From: Bacteriovoracaceae bacterium
Lineage (GTDB): Bacteria > Bdellovibrionota > Bacteriovoracia > Bacteriovoracales > Bacteriovoracaceae
Reading direction: 5' to 3'
Assembly: GCA_007116425.1 (NCBI GenBank)
Contig: SKIL01000334.1
Coordinates: 1-18,380 of the forward strand
Length of the DNA stretch: 18,380 nt
Position 1 is the first letter of the stretch. Each line of letters opens with the position of its first letter. Below, piece after piece: positions 1 through 7,700 of the stretch. Both the position numbers and the translations under genes were made by a program. The notes beneath the pieces were generated by a model. That model ran no database searches. It saw nothing but the letters and a program-made list of their open reading frames with translations, and was not told where the DNA came from.

Positions 1-113
1 CATTTTTAAAAAAATTCAAAACTCATTCCTTCAGTGACAATGAAAAACAAAAATTTCAATATGTTATAAGAGCTTAACAAAAAATCGGGTGAGAGACAAA
101 AAGGTGTGTAATA

Positions 114-149
114 TCTCCCAAGTCTTGTTTTTCACCAAAACTTGGGAGA
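114..149 (-). terminator. hairpin downstream of the E2 gene, probable terminator
   Basis: A perfect 10-bp inverted repeat (arms 114-123 and 140-149, 16-nt loop) lies 18 nt past the stop codon of the E2 gene. Read on the minus strand, the stem is followed after about ten bases by a run of five T. The stable stem and position suit transcription termination of the lpd-E2 operon, but the T-run is not directly at the stem, so it is not a textbook Rho-independent terminator. No gene is visible in bases 1-113. Confidence 0.5.
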
Positions 150-167
150 AGAAACTAAGTTTGTTGA

Positions 168-1514
168 TTAAAAGAGGCTTTTTGGGTCCATATTTTGCAG
201 GTTTTGCTTTACCGCCTCTAGGAAGCGACCTCCGAGCTCACCATCAACAAGTCGATGATCATAAGTGTGCGTTCCGTACATCATATGTCTTACAGCAATA
301 GCATCATCTGCAGTAATAACTGGACGCTTCTTAATCACGCCAGCTGCAAAAATCCCAACTTGAGGTTGAAGAATCACAGGTGTGGCCATCAATGTGCCAA
401 ATGAGCCGACATTAGTAAATGTGAAAGTTCCACCAGAAAGCTCTTCCATCGAAAGCTTTTTATTTCTGGCCTTTGTCGCCAATTCATTAATTTTGCGAGC
501 AATACCAGTAATATTAAGACTGTCAGCATTTCGAATCACAGGAACGACAAGTCCCATTCCAGGAACGGCCACGGCACATCCGAGATTAATATCTTTTTTG
601 ACAATAATATTATCACCATCAATTGAGGCATTAACCATTGGGTACTCTTTAAGAGCTTGAACGAGGGCGTAGAGAATAAAGTGAGTATAAGTTAAGCTAA
701 AACCTTCTTGCTTTTTAAACTCATGCTTAAAACCTTCTCTAAAGCGAACTAAGTTTGTGAGATCAATTTCATCAATTGAATTCACATGTGGAGAAACCTT
801 CTTACTCTCAACCATGTTTCGAGCAATTGCTTTACGCATATTATCCATTGGAATGGTTTCAATTCTTTCACCGGTAGCAGTCACACTGGCAACTCCTCCA
901 GTTGGAACACTGGCCGCAGGTGCAGGAGATGAAGCCGCTGAAGATGTTGAGCTACTCGCACTTTGGGCAGGAGCACCTGAACGATTTTCAAGATAGTTCA
1001 TAAAGTCTTCTTTATTCACTCGTCCGCCAGCGCCAGAACCTTGAATACTTTCAAGTTCGCTAAGCTCTACCCCGTGCTTCTTGGCCAAGTTTTTTACTAA
1101 TGGAGTATAAAATCTTCGAGTTGAACCTGAGGACTGAGAAGTTTCGGGAGCAGACTCTTGGGCCGCAGCAGGAGCTGGAGCTTCTTCTTTTTTCGGAGCA
1201 GAAGCCGCAGGCCCTTCCTTTTTTTCAGCAGGAGCAGAGTCAGAGCTGCTTCCACCAGAAAAAGGAACTGAAAGATCATCTTCGATCACGGCAATTTTAA
1301 TACCAACGTCTATCGTATCACCTTCAGGGAAAAGAACTTCTTCAACTCTTCCCTTAAAAGGACTAGGAATTTCTGACTCTACTTTGTCTGTCGAAATTTC
1401 AAGTAAAATTTCATCAATCTCAACCTCGTCACCAGGTTGCTTATGCCACTTTGTAATCGTTCCGTTAGTGATCGACTCTCCCATTTGAGGCATCACAATA
1501 TCACGCTTGGCCAT
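168..1514 (-). CDS. 2-oxo acid dehydrogenase E2 component (dihydrolipoyllysine acyltransferase)
   Basis: This is the E2 core of a 2-oxo acid dehydrogenase complex. It passes the acyl group from E1 to CoA through a swinging lipoyl arm in the cytoplasm. The 448-residue protein has one lipoyl domain (about 4-78, motif STDKVES, lipoylated Lys44), an Ala/Pro/Ser-rich linker, an E3/E1-binding domain (about 133-177, RVNKEDF end), a second flexible linker, and the catalytic domain from about 215, with the HRLVDG motif (His420, Asp424). The start is well supported: AAGGAG sits just ahead of ATG. It is the second gene of an operon with lpd, 29 nt upstream. The family is certain. The substrate (2-oxoglutarate, pyruvate or branched-chain acids) cannot be fixed from the sequence, because no E1 gene is present and single-lipoyl E2s occur in all three; sucB is therefore only a possibility. 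Confidence 0.95.
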   Translation of the reverse strand: MAKRDIVMPQMGESITNGTITKWHKQPGDEVEIDEILLEISTDKVESEIPSPFKGRVEEVLFPEGDTIDVGIKIAVIEDDLSVPFSGGSSSDSAPAEKKEGPAASAPKKEEAPAPAAAQESAPETSQSSGSTRRFYTPLVKNLAKKHGVELSELESIQGSGAGGRVNKEDFMNYLENRSGAPAQSASSSTSSAASSPAPAASVPTGGVASVTATGERIETIPMDNMRKAIARNMVESKKVSPHVNSIDEIDLTNLVRFREGFKHEFKKQEGFSLTYTHFILYALVQALKEYPMVNASIDGDNIIVKKDINLGCAVAVPGMGLVVPVIRNADSLNITGIARKINELATKARNKKLSMEELSGGTFTFTNVGSFGTLMATPVILQPQVGIFAAGVIKKRPVITADDAIAVRHMMYGTHTYDHRLVDGELGGRFLEAVKQNLQNMDPKSLF

Positions 1515-1543
1515 TTGTATTCTCCTTAAAAAATTTCCTAAAA

Positions 1544-2932
1544 TTAAAAATTAAGCGCACGTCCCTTGGCGGCCATTACCGACTCGGCCAAAAACTCCCC
1601 AAGTGTTGGGTGAGGGTGAACGGTTGCAAACATCTCTTCATCAATTCCTTCCATTTGTCTGAAAAGAACATATTCATGAATCAGCTCTGTCGCTTGAGTT
1701 CCCACAATATGGGCGCCAAGCATTTCACCGTCTTCGCCCATCAAAGTTTTGACAAAGCCGACTGATTCATTGGATGCGACGGCCTTACCGTTGGCCATAA
1801 ATGGTAACTTACCAACAGTGAATTTCACACCTTGTTCTTTCAGTTCTTTTTCAGTGTAACCTACTGAGGCCACTTGAGGCTGACAATAGGTACAACCTGG
1901 AATATTTCGCTTATCAATTGCATGTGGCTTTTGACCCGAAATATGCTCGGCCGCAACGACACCCTCGTGAGAAGCAGCATGGGCCAAAAGAGGTGGTCCG
2001 GCCACATCGCCAATGGCGTAAATATTTGAGATATTAGTCTGGTACATATCGTTGACTTTGACAAAGCCTCGCTCAACTTCAACACCAACTTTTTCAAGTC
2101 CAATATTATCTACGTTTCCAGTCATTCCAACTGCAATTAAGCACATGTCGTATTTATACTCGACAGGTTTACCTTTTTCGACGGCCGTAATGGTAACATC
2201 ATTACCGTTATTTTTAGTTTTGACACTCTCCACGCCTAAAGACATTTTGATGCCATACTTTTTGTAGGCCTTCTGAAGTTCTTTTGAAGATTCTTCATCT
2301 TCAATCGGAAGAAGTCTGTCTTGCATTTCGAAAATATGCACATCAACACCAAAAGCATTCCAGAAATAAGCGAACTCCACCCCAATAGCACCAGCACCTA
2401 CGATACCGATACTTTTAGGTAGTTTCTCCATCTTAATCGCTTCCCAAGCTCCGATTAATCGCTTTCCATCGTGCTCAAGACCTGGAAATGAGCGATAGTG
2501 CGCACCAGTGGCGACAATAATACTTGAGGCCTTCACCTCTTGCACGCTGCCTTTCGGATCTTTTACTTCAATCGTATTTTTATTTTTTAAGCGGCCAAAT
2601 CCATTGATGACTTCAATTTTATTTTTTTTCATCAGATAAGAGACACCTTTAGATATCTTGTCTGCAATCTGATTGGCCCGCTTAACCGCTTGAGATCCAT
2701 CTAAACCTTTAAGGTCAACATTAATCCCCAAGTCCTTAAGGTCTGAGACCTCATGAACGGCATGGGCAGACTTCAATACGGCCTTAGTTGGAATACATCC
2801 ACGGTTTAAACAAACACCACCCAGTTTATCCATTTCAATCAGGGCGACTTTTTTTCCCAACTGAGAGGCACGAATTGCGGCCACATATCCACCAGGCCCG
2901 CCACCTAAAACAACTACATCAAAACTTTTCAT
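1544..2932 (-). CDS. lpdA: dihydrolipoyl dehydrogenase (E3)
   Basis: This flavoprotein reoxidises the dihydrolipoyl group on E2 and reduces NAD+, serving 2-oxo acid dehydrogenase complexes and possibly the glycine cleavage system. The 462 residues are full family length. The N-terminal FAD-binding motif GGGPGG is at about 10-15, and the redox disulfide in GGVCLNRGCIPTK uses Cys41 and Cys46. An NAD-binding GAGAIGVE motif lies near residue 180, an FAD-contacting AIGDVAG motif near 310, and the C-terminal HPHPTLGE motif gives the active-site His441 and Glu446. All key residues are intact. AAGGA lies about 10 nt before ATG. It is the first gene of the lpd-E2 pair and diverges from the exonuclease gene across 117 bp. 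A small inverted repeat, CAGGT-AAAGC-ACCTG, lies in that gap at 2968-2982. Confidence 0.96.
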   Translation of the reverse strand: MKSFDVVVLGGGPGGYVAAIRASQLGKKVALIEMDKLGGVCLNRGCIPTKAVLKSAHAVHEVSDLKDLGINVDLKGLDGSQAVKRANQIADKISKGVSYLMKKNKIEVINGFGRLKNKNTIEVKDPKGSVQEVKASSIIVATGAHYRSFPGLEHDGKRLIGAWEAIKMEKLPKSIGIVGAGAIGVEFAYFWNAFGVDVHIFEMQDRLLPIEDEESSKELQKAYKKYGIKMSLGVESVKTKNNGNDVTITAVEKGKPVEYKYDMCLIAVGMTGNVDNIGLEKVGVEVERGFVKVNDMYQTNISNIYAIGDVAGPPLLAHAASHEGVVAAEHISGQKPHAIDKRNIPGCTYCQPQVASVGYTEKELKEQGVKFTVGKLPFMANGKAVASNESVGFVKTLMGEDGEMLGAHIVGTQATELIHEYVLFRQMEGIDEEMFATVHPHPTLGEFLAESVMAAKGRALNF

Positions 2933-3049
2933 CTTGTATCAATCCTTATATGGTTTGGCCGACTAGACAGGTAAAGCACCTGCAAAAATTCTCGACCGAG
3001 AAGGTTGAAGTTTTTGAAATTTAAAACTTTTTAAATTCGAGACCACCTA

Positions 3050-4036
3050 ATGTCAACAAAACCAAAGTTTGCCAGGGCGCTGCCCATGGAAGATTTTCCC
3101 TTTTCAGAAGCAGAGCTAGCTGCACTGCACAAGACTTTTCCTCATGGTGTCATTGCTCTAGACCTCGAAACAACCGGACTCTCGCCATTAACTGATCGCA
3201 TTATTGAAATCGGAGCGGTGAAAATTGTCCCACATTCTTCCAATTCTGACTCAAATAAAAAAGTAGATAAAAAGTCTACTCTAAATAATTTTCAAGTAGA
3301 AGTTTTCGATGAATTAATTGACCCCAGAATTCCGATCCCGCAAATTACGACGCGCATCCATGGCATTGATGACACCATGATTATCGACCGGCCAACCATT
3401 GATGAAATTCTTCCCGAATTTTTAGACTTTATGGATGGCCTTCCCATCGTTGCTCATAACGCACTTTTTGATATTGGTTTTCTGGTTTTTAATATTCATC
3501 ACCTAGAAAACTTGAACTCTTCATTTCCAAACAATGAAGTCTTTTGCTCATGCCGACTCTCCCGTTCTGTTTTTAAAGAGTTTAATGGACACGGCCTTGC
3601 AAAAGTTACAGAATCACTTAATATCCAACTCGATAATCACCACAGGGCCTATGATGATGCTCTTGCCTGCTTAAAAGTATTTGGTCAGGCCCTAATAAAA
3701 CAGTCACATGAACAACATTATTTAAGTTCAAAACTTTTTCATCTGGGTGATTTTGAAGCACAAAAAGATTTTGATATTCCGGAGCATATTGTCGGATTAC
3801 GCGATTTTATTCCGGAGCAAATTCCCGTGATGATCAAATATAAAGGTGGAAGCTATGGAAAAGATTTTCGCCCCATTCGGGCCATCTCCATGCTTCCCAT
3901 GCCGTCAGGGAGTATTCTTTATGCTCACTGTTTACTCAGTGACCTTTACAAGTCCTTTGCGCTTAAGAAAATAAAAGGCTATAGAGAGATGACAAAAAAA
4001 GAACTCGAAGAGTTTAAAGAAAAACTGAATACCTAA
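3050..4036 (+). CDS. DEDDh 3'-5' exonuclease (DnaQ/PolC epsilon type) with WYL-like C-terminal domain
   Basis: This is a predicted 3'-5' exonuclease of the DnaQ-like superfamily, acting on DNA or RNA ends with two metal ions. The exonuclease domain covers about residues 32-215. It shows ExoI DLETTG (Asp38, Glu40), ExoII AHNALFD (Asp141) and ExoIII HRAYDD (His198, Asp203), so the full DEDDh set is present. An insertion rich in Lys/Ser/Asn sits between ExoI and the next strand. Residues about 258-318 (IKYKGG, FRPI, SGSILYAHC, KSFALKKI) follow the spacing of a WYL sensor domain; that part is my pattern match and is less certain. This is not the usual short DNA polymerase III epsilon subunit (about 240 residues). 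There is no strong ribosome binding site before the ATG. It opens a plus-strand run of closely spaced genes. Confidence 0.88.
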   Translation: MSTKPKFARALPMEDFPFSEAELAALHKTFPHGVIALDLETTGLSPLTDRIIEIGAVKIVPHSSNSDSNKKVDKKSTLNNFQVEVFDELIDPRIPIPQITTRIHGIDDTMIIDRPTIDEILPEFLDFMDGLPIVAHNALFDIGFLVFNIHHLENLNSSFPNNEVFCSCRLSRSVFKEFNGHGLAKVTESLNIQLDNHHRAYDDALACLKVFGQALIKQSHEQHYLSSKLFHLGDFEAQKDFDIPEHIVGLRDFIPEQIPVMIKYKGGSYGKDFRPIRAISMLPMPSGSILYAHCLLSDLYKSFALKKIKGYREMTKKELEEFKEKLNT

Positions 4037-4045
4037 GAGCTAATT

Positions 4046-4291
4046 ATGCAATGGCTTAAAGATCAGCCTTGGGGCTATCGTCTACAACAACTTTTTATTC
4101 TTATCGCTCACCTCCTCTTGCTTTGGTGGATGCTCTACACACTTGGTGAATCAGGGACAATGCCAACAGTCCATGTGCTGTTCCACTTTACGGGGATGGC
4201 CCTTTACGGAGCACTCCTCATTCGAGGCACTGCATTTTGGGCCCAATACCACCACAAAAAAGAACTTGAAGAAGATGGACCCGAAGAATAG
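4046..4291 (+). CDS. small membrane protein, two predicted helices, unknown function
   Basis: I do not recognise this 81-residue protein. Two hydrophobic stretches (about 15-35 and 43-64), the first rich in Leu/Trp, predict two membrane helices. They are joined by a short polar loop and followed by a charged tail rich in Glu and Lys, so both ends are probably cytoplasmic. It begins 9 nt after the exonuclease stop, and its last 17 nt overlap the start of the radical SAM gene, so the three genes are probably co-transcribed and translationally coupled. The overlap and ordinary codon use support a real gene. No conserved motif allows a function to be named. Confidence 0.7.
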   Translation: MQWLKDQPWGYRLQQLFILIAHLLLLWWMLYTLGESGTMPTVHVLFHFTGMALYGALLIRGTAFWAQYHHKKELEEDGPEE

Positions 4292-5390
4292 GCCAGAGCT
4301 TCCCTTATCTGAAAGTTGGAACGATGAAATACGTTCAGCGATTCGCTGTTCAAAAGAGCTTCTTTCCTTTTTAAGCGATGACTACTCTGAACTTCAAACA
4401 GCTCACTCAAAAAACTTTCCACTCTTCATTCCACTTAAACTTGCGATGCTTATTAAAAATAAAGGTCCGCAAAGTGCTTTGTGGAGACAGTTTGTTCCTC
4501 ACTCAATAGAGGACGCTCCATCTAATGGCCAAGATAGCTACACTGACCCTATCGGTGACCAAGTACATATGCAGCAGGGACAGCTTATTCATCGCTATCG
4601 CAACCGCGCCCTTTTTCTTCCAACGTCTAAATGCCCAGTTATATGTCGTTATTGTTTTAGAAAAAATGAATTATACGATCCAAAACTTGAGCTGCTTAAG
4701 CCCAATTTTAAACTAACAAAAAATTATATTCTTGAGCATCCAGAGATTGAAGAAATTATTTTTAGCGGAGGAGATCCGCTGATGCTTTCGAATTCAAAAA
4801 TAAATTTTTACGCACAAGAGTTTCACACTCTTGATATAAATTTTCTGCGCTTTCATACTCGCTTCCCAATTATAATCCCAAGTCGCATAGACTCTCAGTT
4901 TTGCCTACTCATGGAAAAACTCGAAAGCAAGTATAAGCGAGTAAGCCTTGCGATCCATGTAAATCATATTGAAGAACTTGATCGAAAGGATGTACTGGAT
5001 GCGATAAAGAGGTTGAAAAAGACTGGAATCCAACTACTTTCCCAGACTGTTCTACTCAATGGAATTAATGACTGTCCACAAAGCTTGAAAACACTATTTT
5101 TGAAACTAGGAGAAATCGGAATCACTCCCTATTACTTGCACCATCCAGATAAAGTTTCTGGAGGAGAGCATTTTCTCCTTTCAATCGAGCGCGGTAGAAA
5201 TATTTATCAACAATTACAAGGCGAGCTTCCAGGGTGGTGTCTTCCAAAATATATTCTCGATATTCCCCACGGACATGGGAAGGTTCAAATCCACAATAGT
5301 GAGAATCTTGCATTTTCAGGCGAAGTACTTGACCGAAAACTTCAACCACACTCATACAATGAAATAATGCCTAACTTTTCGCCAAACTGA
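4275..5390 (+). CDS. epmB: EpmB/KamA-family radical SAM lysine 2,3-aminomutase-like protein
   Basis: This is a radical SAM enzyme that uses a 4Fe-4S cluster, S-adenosylmethionine and PLP to move the alpha-amino group of lysine to the beta carbon. EpmB does this to supply beta-lysine for modification of elongation factor P. The cluster motif C-x3-C-x2-C is at Cys120, Cys124 and Cys127 (KCPVICRYCF), followed by FSGGDPL, which contacts SAM. A late HGHGK motif holds Lys336, the likely PLP-binding lysine. The CRYCF wording and a length of 371 residues fit EpmB better than catabolic KamA (about 420). The open frame runs back to 4143, but homology begins only after 4275, so I place the start at the ATG at 4275, where it overlaps the small membrane gene. 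No epmA or efp gene is in the window, so the EF-P role is inferred from similarity. Confidence 0.88.
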   Translation: MDPKNRPELPLSESWNDEIRSAIRCSKELLSFLSDDYSELQTAHSKNFPLFIPLKLAMLIKNKGPQSALWRQFVPHSIEDAPSNGQDSYTDPIGDQVHMQQGQLIHRYRNRALFLPTSKCPVICRYCFRKNELYDPKLELLKPNFKLTKNYILEHPEIEEIIFSGGDPLMLSNSKINFYAQEFHTLDINFLRFHTRFPIIIPSRIDSQFCLLMEKLESKYKRVSLAIHVNHIEELDRKDVLDAIKRLKKTGIQLLSQTVLLNGINDCPQSLKTLFLKLGEIGITPYYLHHPDKVSGGEHFLLSIERGRNIYQQLQGELPGWCLPKYILDIPHGHGKVQIHNSENLAFSGEVLDRKLQPHSYNEIMPNFSPN

Positions 5391-5448
5391 ATCTAAGATA
5401 TCCTAGAACAAGCGAAAAATCTGATTATTAAAGATAGGTTTCATATTT

Positions 5449-6846
5449 TTGAGAAAGCAAATCCAATTAGACAATCCTAAGCACAAAGAATTTTTGGCCC
5501 AATACTTTGGACAAGTTGAGACGACAATTATTGATCCAAGTAAAAAATTTCGAGCGGCAATAAAAAAAGTTTTACTTGATCTTGGTCAACCTCCTAAGAA
5601 TATTCATTTTGTGGATAATCTTAAAGACGCAAAAACATGTATTAACTTAAATCAAGCCGATTATCTTTTTACAACCTATAAAATACCTTCTGGTGACGAA
5701 GAAAACCCAGAAGAAGTTATTTGCGATCAGCTCATTTCTCCCCATCGAGAACACTATCCAGATATTAAGCGTTCCGCCTTTTATATTGTGACTCCCGATA
5801 AGTTTATTCACTACACTAGCTCTCTTTATTTGAGTCACCATCTTGACGACTACTTCGATACTCCTTTGTCGAGCGCCACGCTTCAATCAGCAATTTTAAG
5901 CAGTTTAAGTAGAAAGCTTTTATCGACAAAGTACGAGTCGCAAATTGACCTCGGTCGAAAGCTTTTCAACCTTGGACAATTTTCTTCGTCAATTGATATT
6001 TTCAAAAATGCGCTCCCCTTGATCCCCAATCCTTCAGAGGCCCACGCGTGGATTGGAAAAGCTTATGATGGACTCGAGCAAGAGGCCAAAGCAGTTGAGC
6101 ATTATCAAAAGGCCCTTTACTTTCAAAAAGATAACTACACCAGTTTGGTTCGTATTCTCGATTATCATATTGAAAAACAAAACTGGGAAGAAGCGACAGA
6201 TTACTTAGAGCGAATACAAGTAAACTATCCTTTCGCTCCAGACCTCGTGGCAAAAATGATGGTTGTTCTTTTAAGAACCCAGAAATACGAGCAGATATAT
6301 GAGCTTGCAATGAATTTTTCTCGCTTGGAAGCTAAGGATTTAAAAATTCAACAACATGTTGCCGCTGGCCTTGTGATGAGTGGAAGGCATTTCTCTAAAA
6401 GGTCTCAGGTCAACCCCATAGAAAGAGAAACTGCCAAAAAAATTCTTCTAAAAGCTGCTGAGCTTTCTCAGGCAAAAGTTGAGGTTATTAAAAACGTCTG
6501 CCTCGGTTTACTTGAAGCTGATTTTTTTGATGAGGGTTACAACCTGCTCGGTGAATATATGGAGAAGGCCTCATCCAGAGAACAAGAGAATAGGCTCAAA
6601 GCAATGGAACTCGAGTTTTTATTCAAGGCCAGACGCTTCACTCACGCAATGAAGATGGGGCTTGATCTGATGAAGAAGGCCGGCCAAAGTTTTGATATCT
6701 ATGATTATTCACTTCGCTCTGCCATCGAGCTTAAAAGAGGTATTTCAACCATTGAAGATATTGCCGAAATGGCCTGCAAGGCGTTTCCAGATAAAAGCTC
6801 ATACTTTCTTCACCAAGTTGAATCCTACAAAGCTAAAAAAGACTAA
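5449..6846 (+). CDS. degenerate receiver domain plus TPR-repeat protein
   Basis: This 465-residue protein has two parts. Residues about 24-155 follow the pattern of a response-regulator receiver: TTIIDPSKKFRAAIKK resembles the first strand and helix, YLFTTYKIP the phosphoacceptor strand, and FDTPL the KP region. The usual second acidic residue and the phosphoacceptor Asp are replaced (Asp29-Pro30 and Thr75/Thr76), so phosphorylation is unlikely. From about 160 to 270 there are two to three TPR repeats (for example GRKLFNLGQF, WIGKAYDGLE, HYQKALYF), with further helical repeats to the end. It is probably a cytoplasmic protein-interaction scaffold. The start is TTG; no ATG lies near it and the ribosome binding site (GATAGG) is weak. 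It follows the radical SAM gene by 58 nt on the same strand. The partner is unknown. Confidence 0.8.
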   Translation: MRKQIQLDNPKHKEFLAQYFGQVETTIIDPSKKFRAAIKKVLLDLGQPPKNIHFVDNLKDAKTCINLNQADYLFTTYKIPSGDEENPEEVICDQLISPHREHYPDIKRSAFYIVTPDKFIHYTSSLYLSHHLDDYFDTPLSSATLQSAILSSLSRKLLSTKYESQIDLGRKLFNLGQFSSSIDIFKNALPLIPNPSEAHAWIGKAYDGLEQEAKAVEHYQKALYFQKDNYTSLVRILDYHIEKQNWEEATDYLERIQVNYPFAPDLVAKMMVVLLRTQKYEQIYELAMNFSRLEAKDLKIQQHVAAGLVMSGRHFSKRSQVNPIERETAKKILLKAAELSQAKVEVIKNVCLGLLEADFFDEGYNLLGEYMEKASSREQENRLKAMELEFLFKARRFTHAMKMGLDLMKKAGQSFDIYDYSLRSAIELKRGISTIEDIAEMACKAFPDKSSYFLHQVESYKAKKD

Positions 6847-6911
6847 TTTCTCTTGATAAACACTCTCTAGACTTGTTACTTAATAGAAAGTTTTTAACTT
6901 AAGGAACACTT

Positions 6912-7403
6912 ATGCGACTCGGCCAACTCTACAGCTTTCACTTTCTTTATATTGCGCTCTTTCTTTTGCTTTTAGGCCCTTTTCAACTATATGCAAGTGA
7001 GAGTGAATGCGCTGATGAGCAGGTTTATTTCGAAAAGAAAAGCTTATGCGTCAAACTCAATTGGATTGAAGGTCCAATATTGAATCCTCGTCGAGTCTTT
7101 GGGCCATCAAGCTTCACGCTTGAATTTAGCCCTATTGGCCAAGATTCAGAAAAAAAGAAACCTGTCGAGTTTGAAGGACCCTTCTTTTATTTATGGATGA
7201 AAATGCCAGGGGCCCATGAACATGGGGCACGGCCTGTAAAGTTTGAAAAAGCAGGGCCAAACAAATATCAGATTAACAATGCTGTTATGAGCCAAATGCC
7301 CGGTCAATGGTTTATCCGTCTGAAACTAGAGCACTCTCACCCACACGATCAGAGAAAGGATTACGACCTTGAAGTACCATTGACTGAATGGAGTATGCAG
7401 TAA
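6912..7403 (+). CDS. secreted histidine-rich protein with YtkA/FixH-like core
   Basis: This 163-residue protein has an N-terminal signal peptide: a positive start, a long Leu/Phe core at about 11-25, and probable cleavage near LYA-SES at 28-29. It should be periplasmic. There is no lipobox. The core from about 90 to 150 (FYLWMKMPG, then a strand-rich stretch ending MPGQWFIRLKLEH) resembles the beta-sandwich YtkA/FixH-like domain found in copper-handling or cytochrome oxidase-assembly proteins. Two His clusters (GAHEHGA and EHSHPHD) could bind metal; this is inference. AAGGA lies 6 nt before the ATG, giving a clear start. It is 65 nt after the TPR gene and is followed by the tRNA-Gly promoter. 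The family match is moderate, and the true substrate is unknown. Confidence 0.65.
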   Translation: MRLGQLYSFHFLYIALFLLLLGPFQLYASESECADEQVYFEKKSLCVKLNWIEGPILNPRRVFGPSSFTLEFSPIGQDSEKKKPVEFEGPFFYLWMKMPGAHEHGARPVKFEKAGPNKYQINNAVMSQMPGQWFIRLKLEHSHPHDQRKDYDLEVPLTEWSMQ

Positions 7404-7407
7404 TTGA

Positions 7408-7437
7408 TTGACAATTACTCACCACTGGGATTATTCT
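7408..7437 (+). promoter_or_regulatory. promoter of tRNA-Gly
   Basis: A consensus -35 TTGACA (7408-7413) is followed by an 18-nt spacer and TATTCT (7432-7437, 4 of 6 matches). The downstream discriminator is GC-rich (GCTCG), as is usual for stable-RNA promoters under stringent control. The tRNA begins 27 nt after the -10. Confidence 0.6.
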
Positions 7438-7464
7438 GCTCGACGATCTAAGGCAATCAAAAAA

Positions 7465-7540
7465 GCGCGCGTAGCTCAGTTGGTAGAGCGGTTGCTTGCC
7501 ATGCAACAGGTCGCCCGTTCGAATCGGGTCGCGCGCTCCA
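7465..7540 (+). tRNA. glyT: tRNA-Gly (anticodon GCC)
   Basis: A full cloverleaf can be folded by eye: acceptor GCGCGCG/CGCGCGC (7465-7471 with 7530-7536), D stem GCTC/GAGC, anticodon stem GTTGC/GCAAC with loop TTGCCAT (anticodon GCC at 7498-7500), T arm GCCCG-TTCGAAT-CGGGT, discriminator T, and encoded CCA at 7538-7540. It reads glycine codons GGC and GGU. Its 3' half is repeated exactly 864 bp downstream. The gene symbol is a generic choice. Confidence 0.97.
7502..7540 (+). repeat. 39-bp direct repeat, left copy (candidate attL, inside tRNA-Gly)
   Basis: The last 39 nt of the tRNA gene, from the end of the anticodon loop through CCA, recur without a mismatch at 8366-8404. Identity over the 3' part of a tRNA gene, ending at CCA, is the usual form of a site-specific recombination core used by tyrosine integrases. 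Confidence 0.75.
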
Positions 7541-7666
7541 CTTAAAACTTATCGCAACATTTTAATTCCTTCGCTGACATGCTCATCCCGCAACTTTTTA
7601 ACGATGTATACCTGACACCAACCTGCCGTCATTTCAATACCTTACACCTCTAAAAAGTATTAAAGT

Positions 7667-7694
7667 TTGACACATTTACAGAATGTGTTAATCT
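7667..7694 (+). promoter_or_regulatory. higBA promoter
   Basis: A perfect -35 TTGACA (7667-7672) is followed after 16 nt by TAATCT (7689-7694), a weak -10. Transcription would begin near 7701, at or very close to the higB start codon, so the mRNA may have little or no leader. The operator palindrome overlaps the spacer and the -10. Bases 7541-7666 between the tRNA and this promoter hold no gene that I can support. Confidence 0.55.
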
Positions 7695-7700
7695 GTAAAT
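7674..7700. promoter_or_regulatory. palindromic operator for HigA autoregulation
   Basis: A perfect 9-bp inverted repeat has arms ATTTACAGA (7674-7682) and TCTGTAAAT (7692-7700), separated by 9 nt. It covers the spacer and -10 region of the higBA promoter and ends directly before the higB ATG. A site of this shape, about one and a half helical turns between arm centres, suits dimeric binding by the helix-turn-helix antitoxin HigA. The role is inferred from position and symmetry. Confidence 0.65.

Noticed and set aside
89..301. 70-codon plus-strand frame at the left edge
   Set aside because: It runs through the terminator hairpin and antisense into the E2 gene; no support as a gene.
4143..4274. 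44-residue N-terminal extension of the EpmB-like protein
   Set aside because: It lies in another frame of the small membrane gene, has a Cys/Thr/Ser-rich composition unlike the family, and homology begins after the ATG at 4275.
7549..7632. 27-residue minus-strand frame (ending in EGIKMLR) between tRNA-Gly and higB
   Set aside because: It reads like protein, and its position would suit an integrase tail, but it is too short, has no ribosome binding site and matches no recombinase motif.
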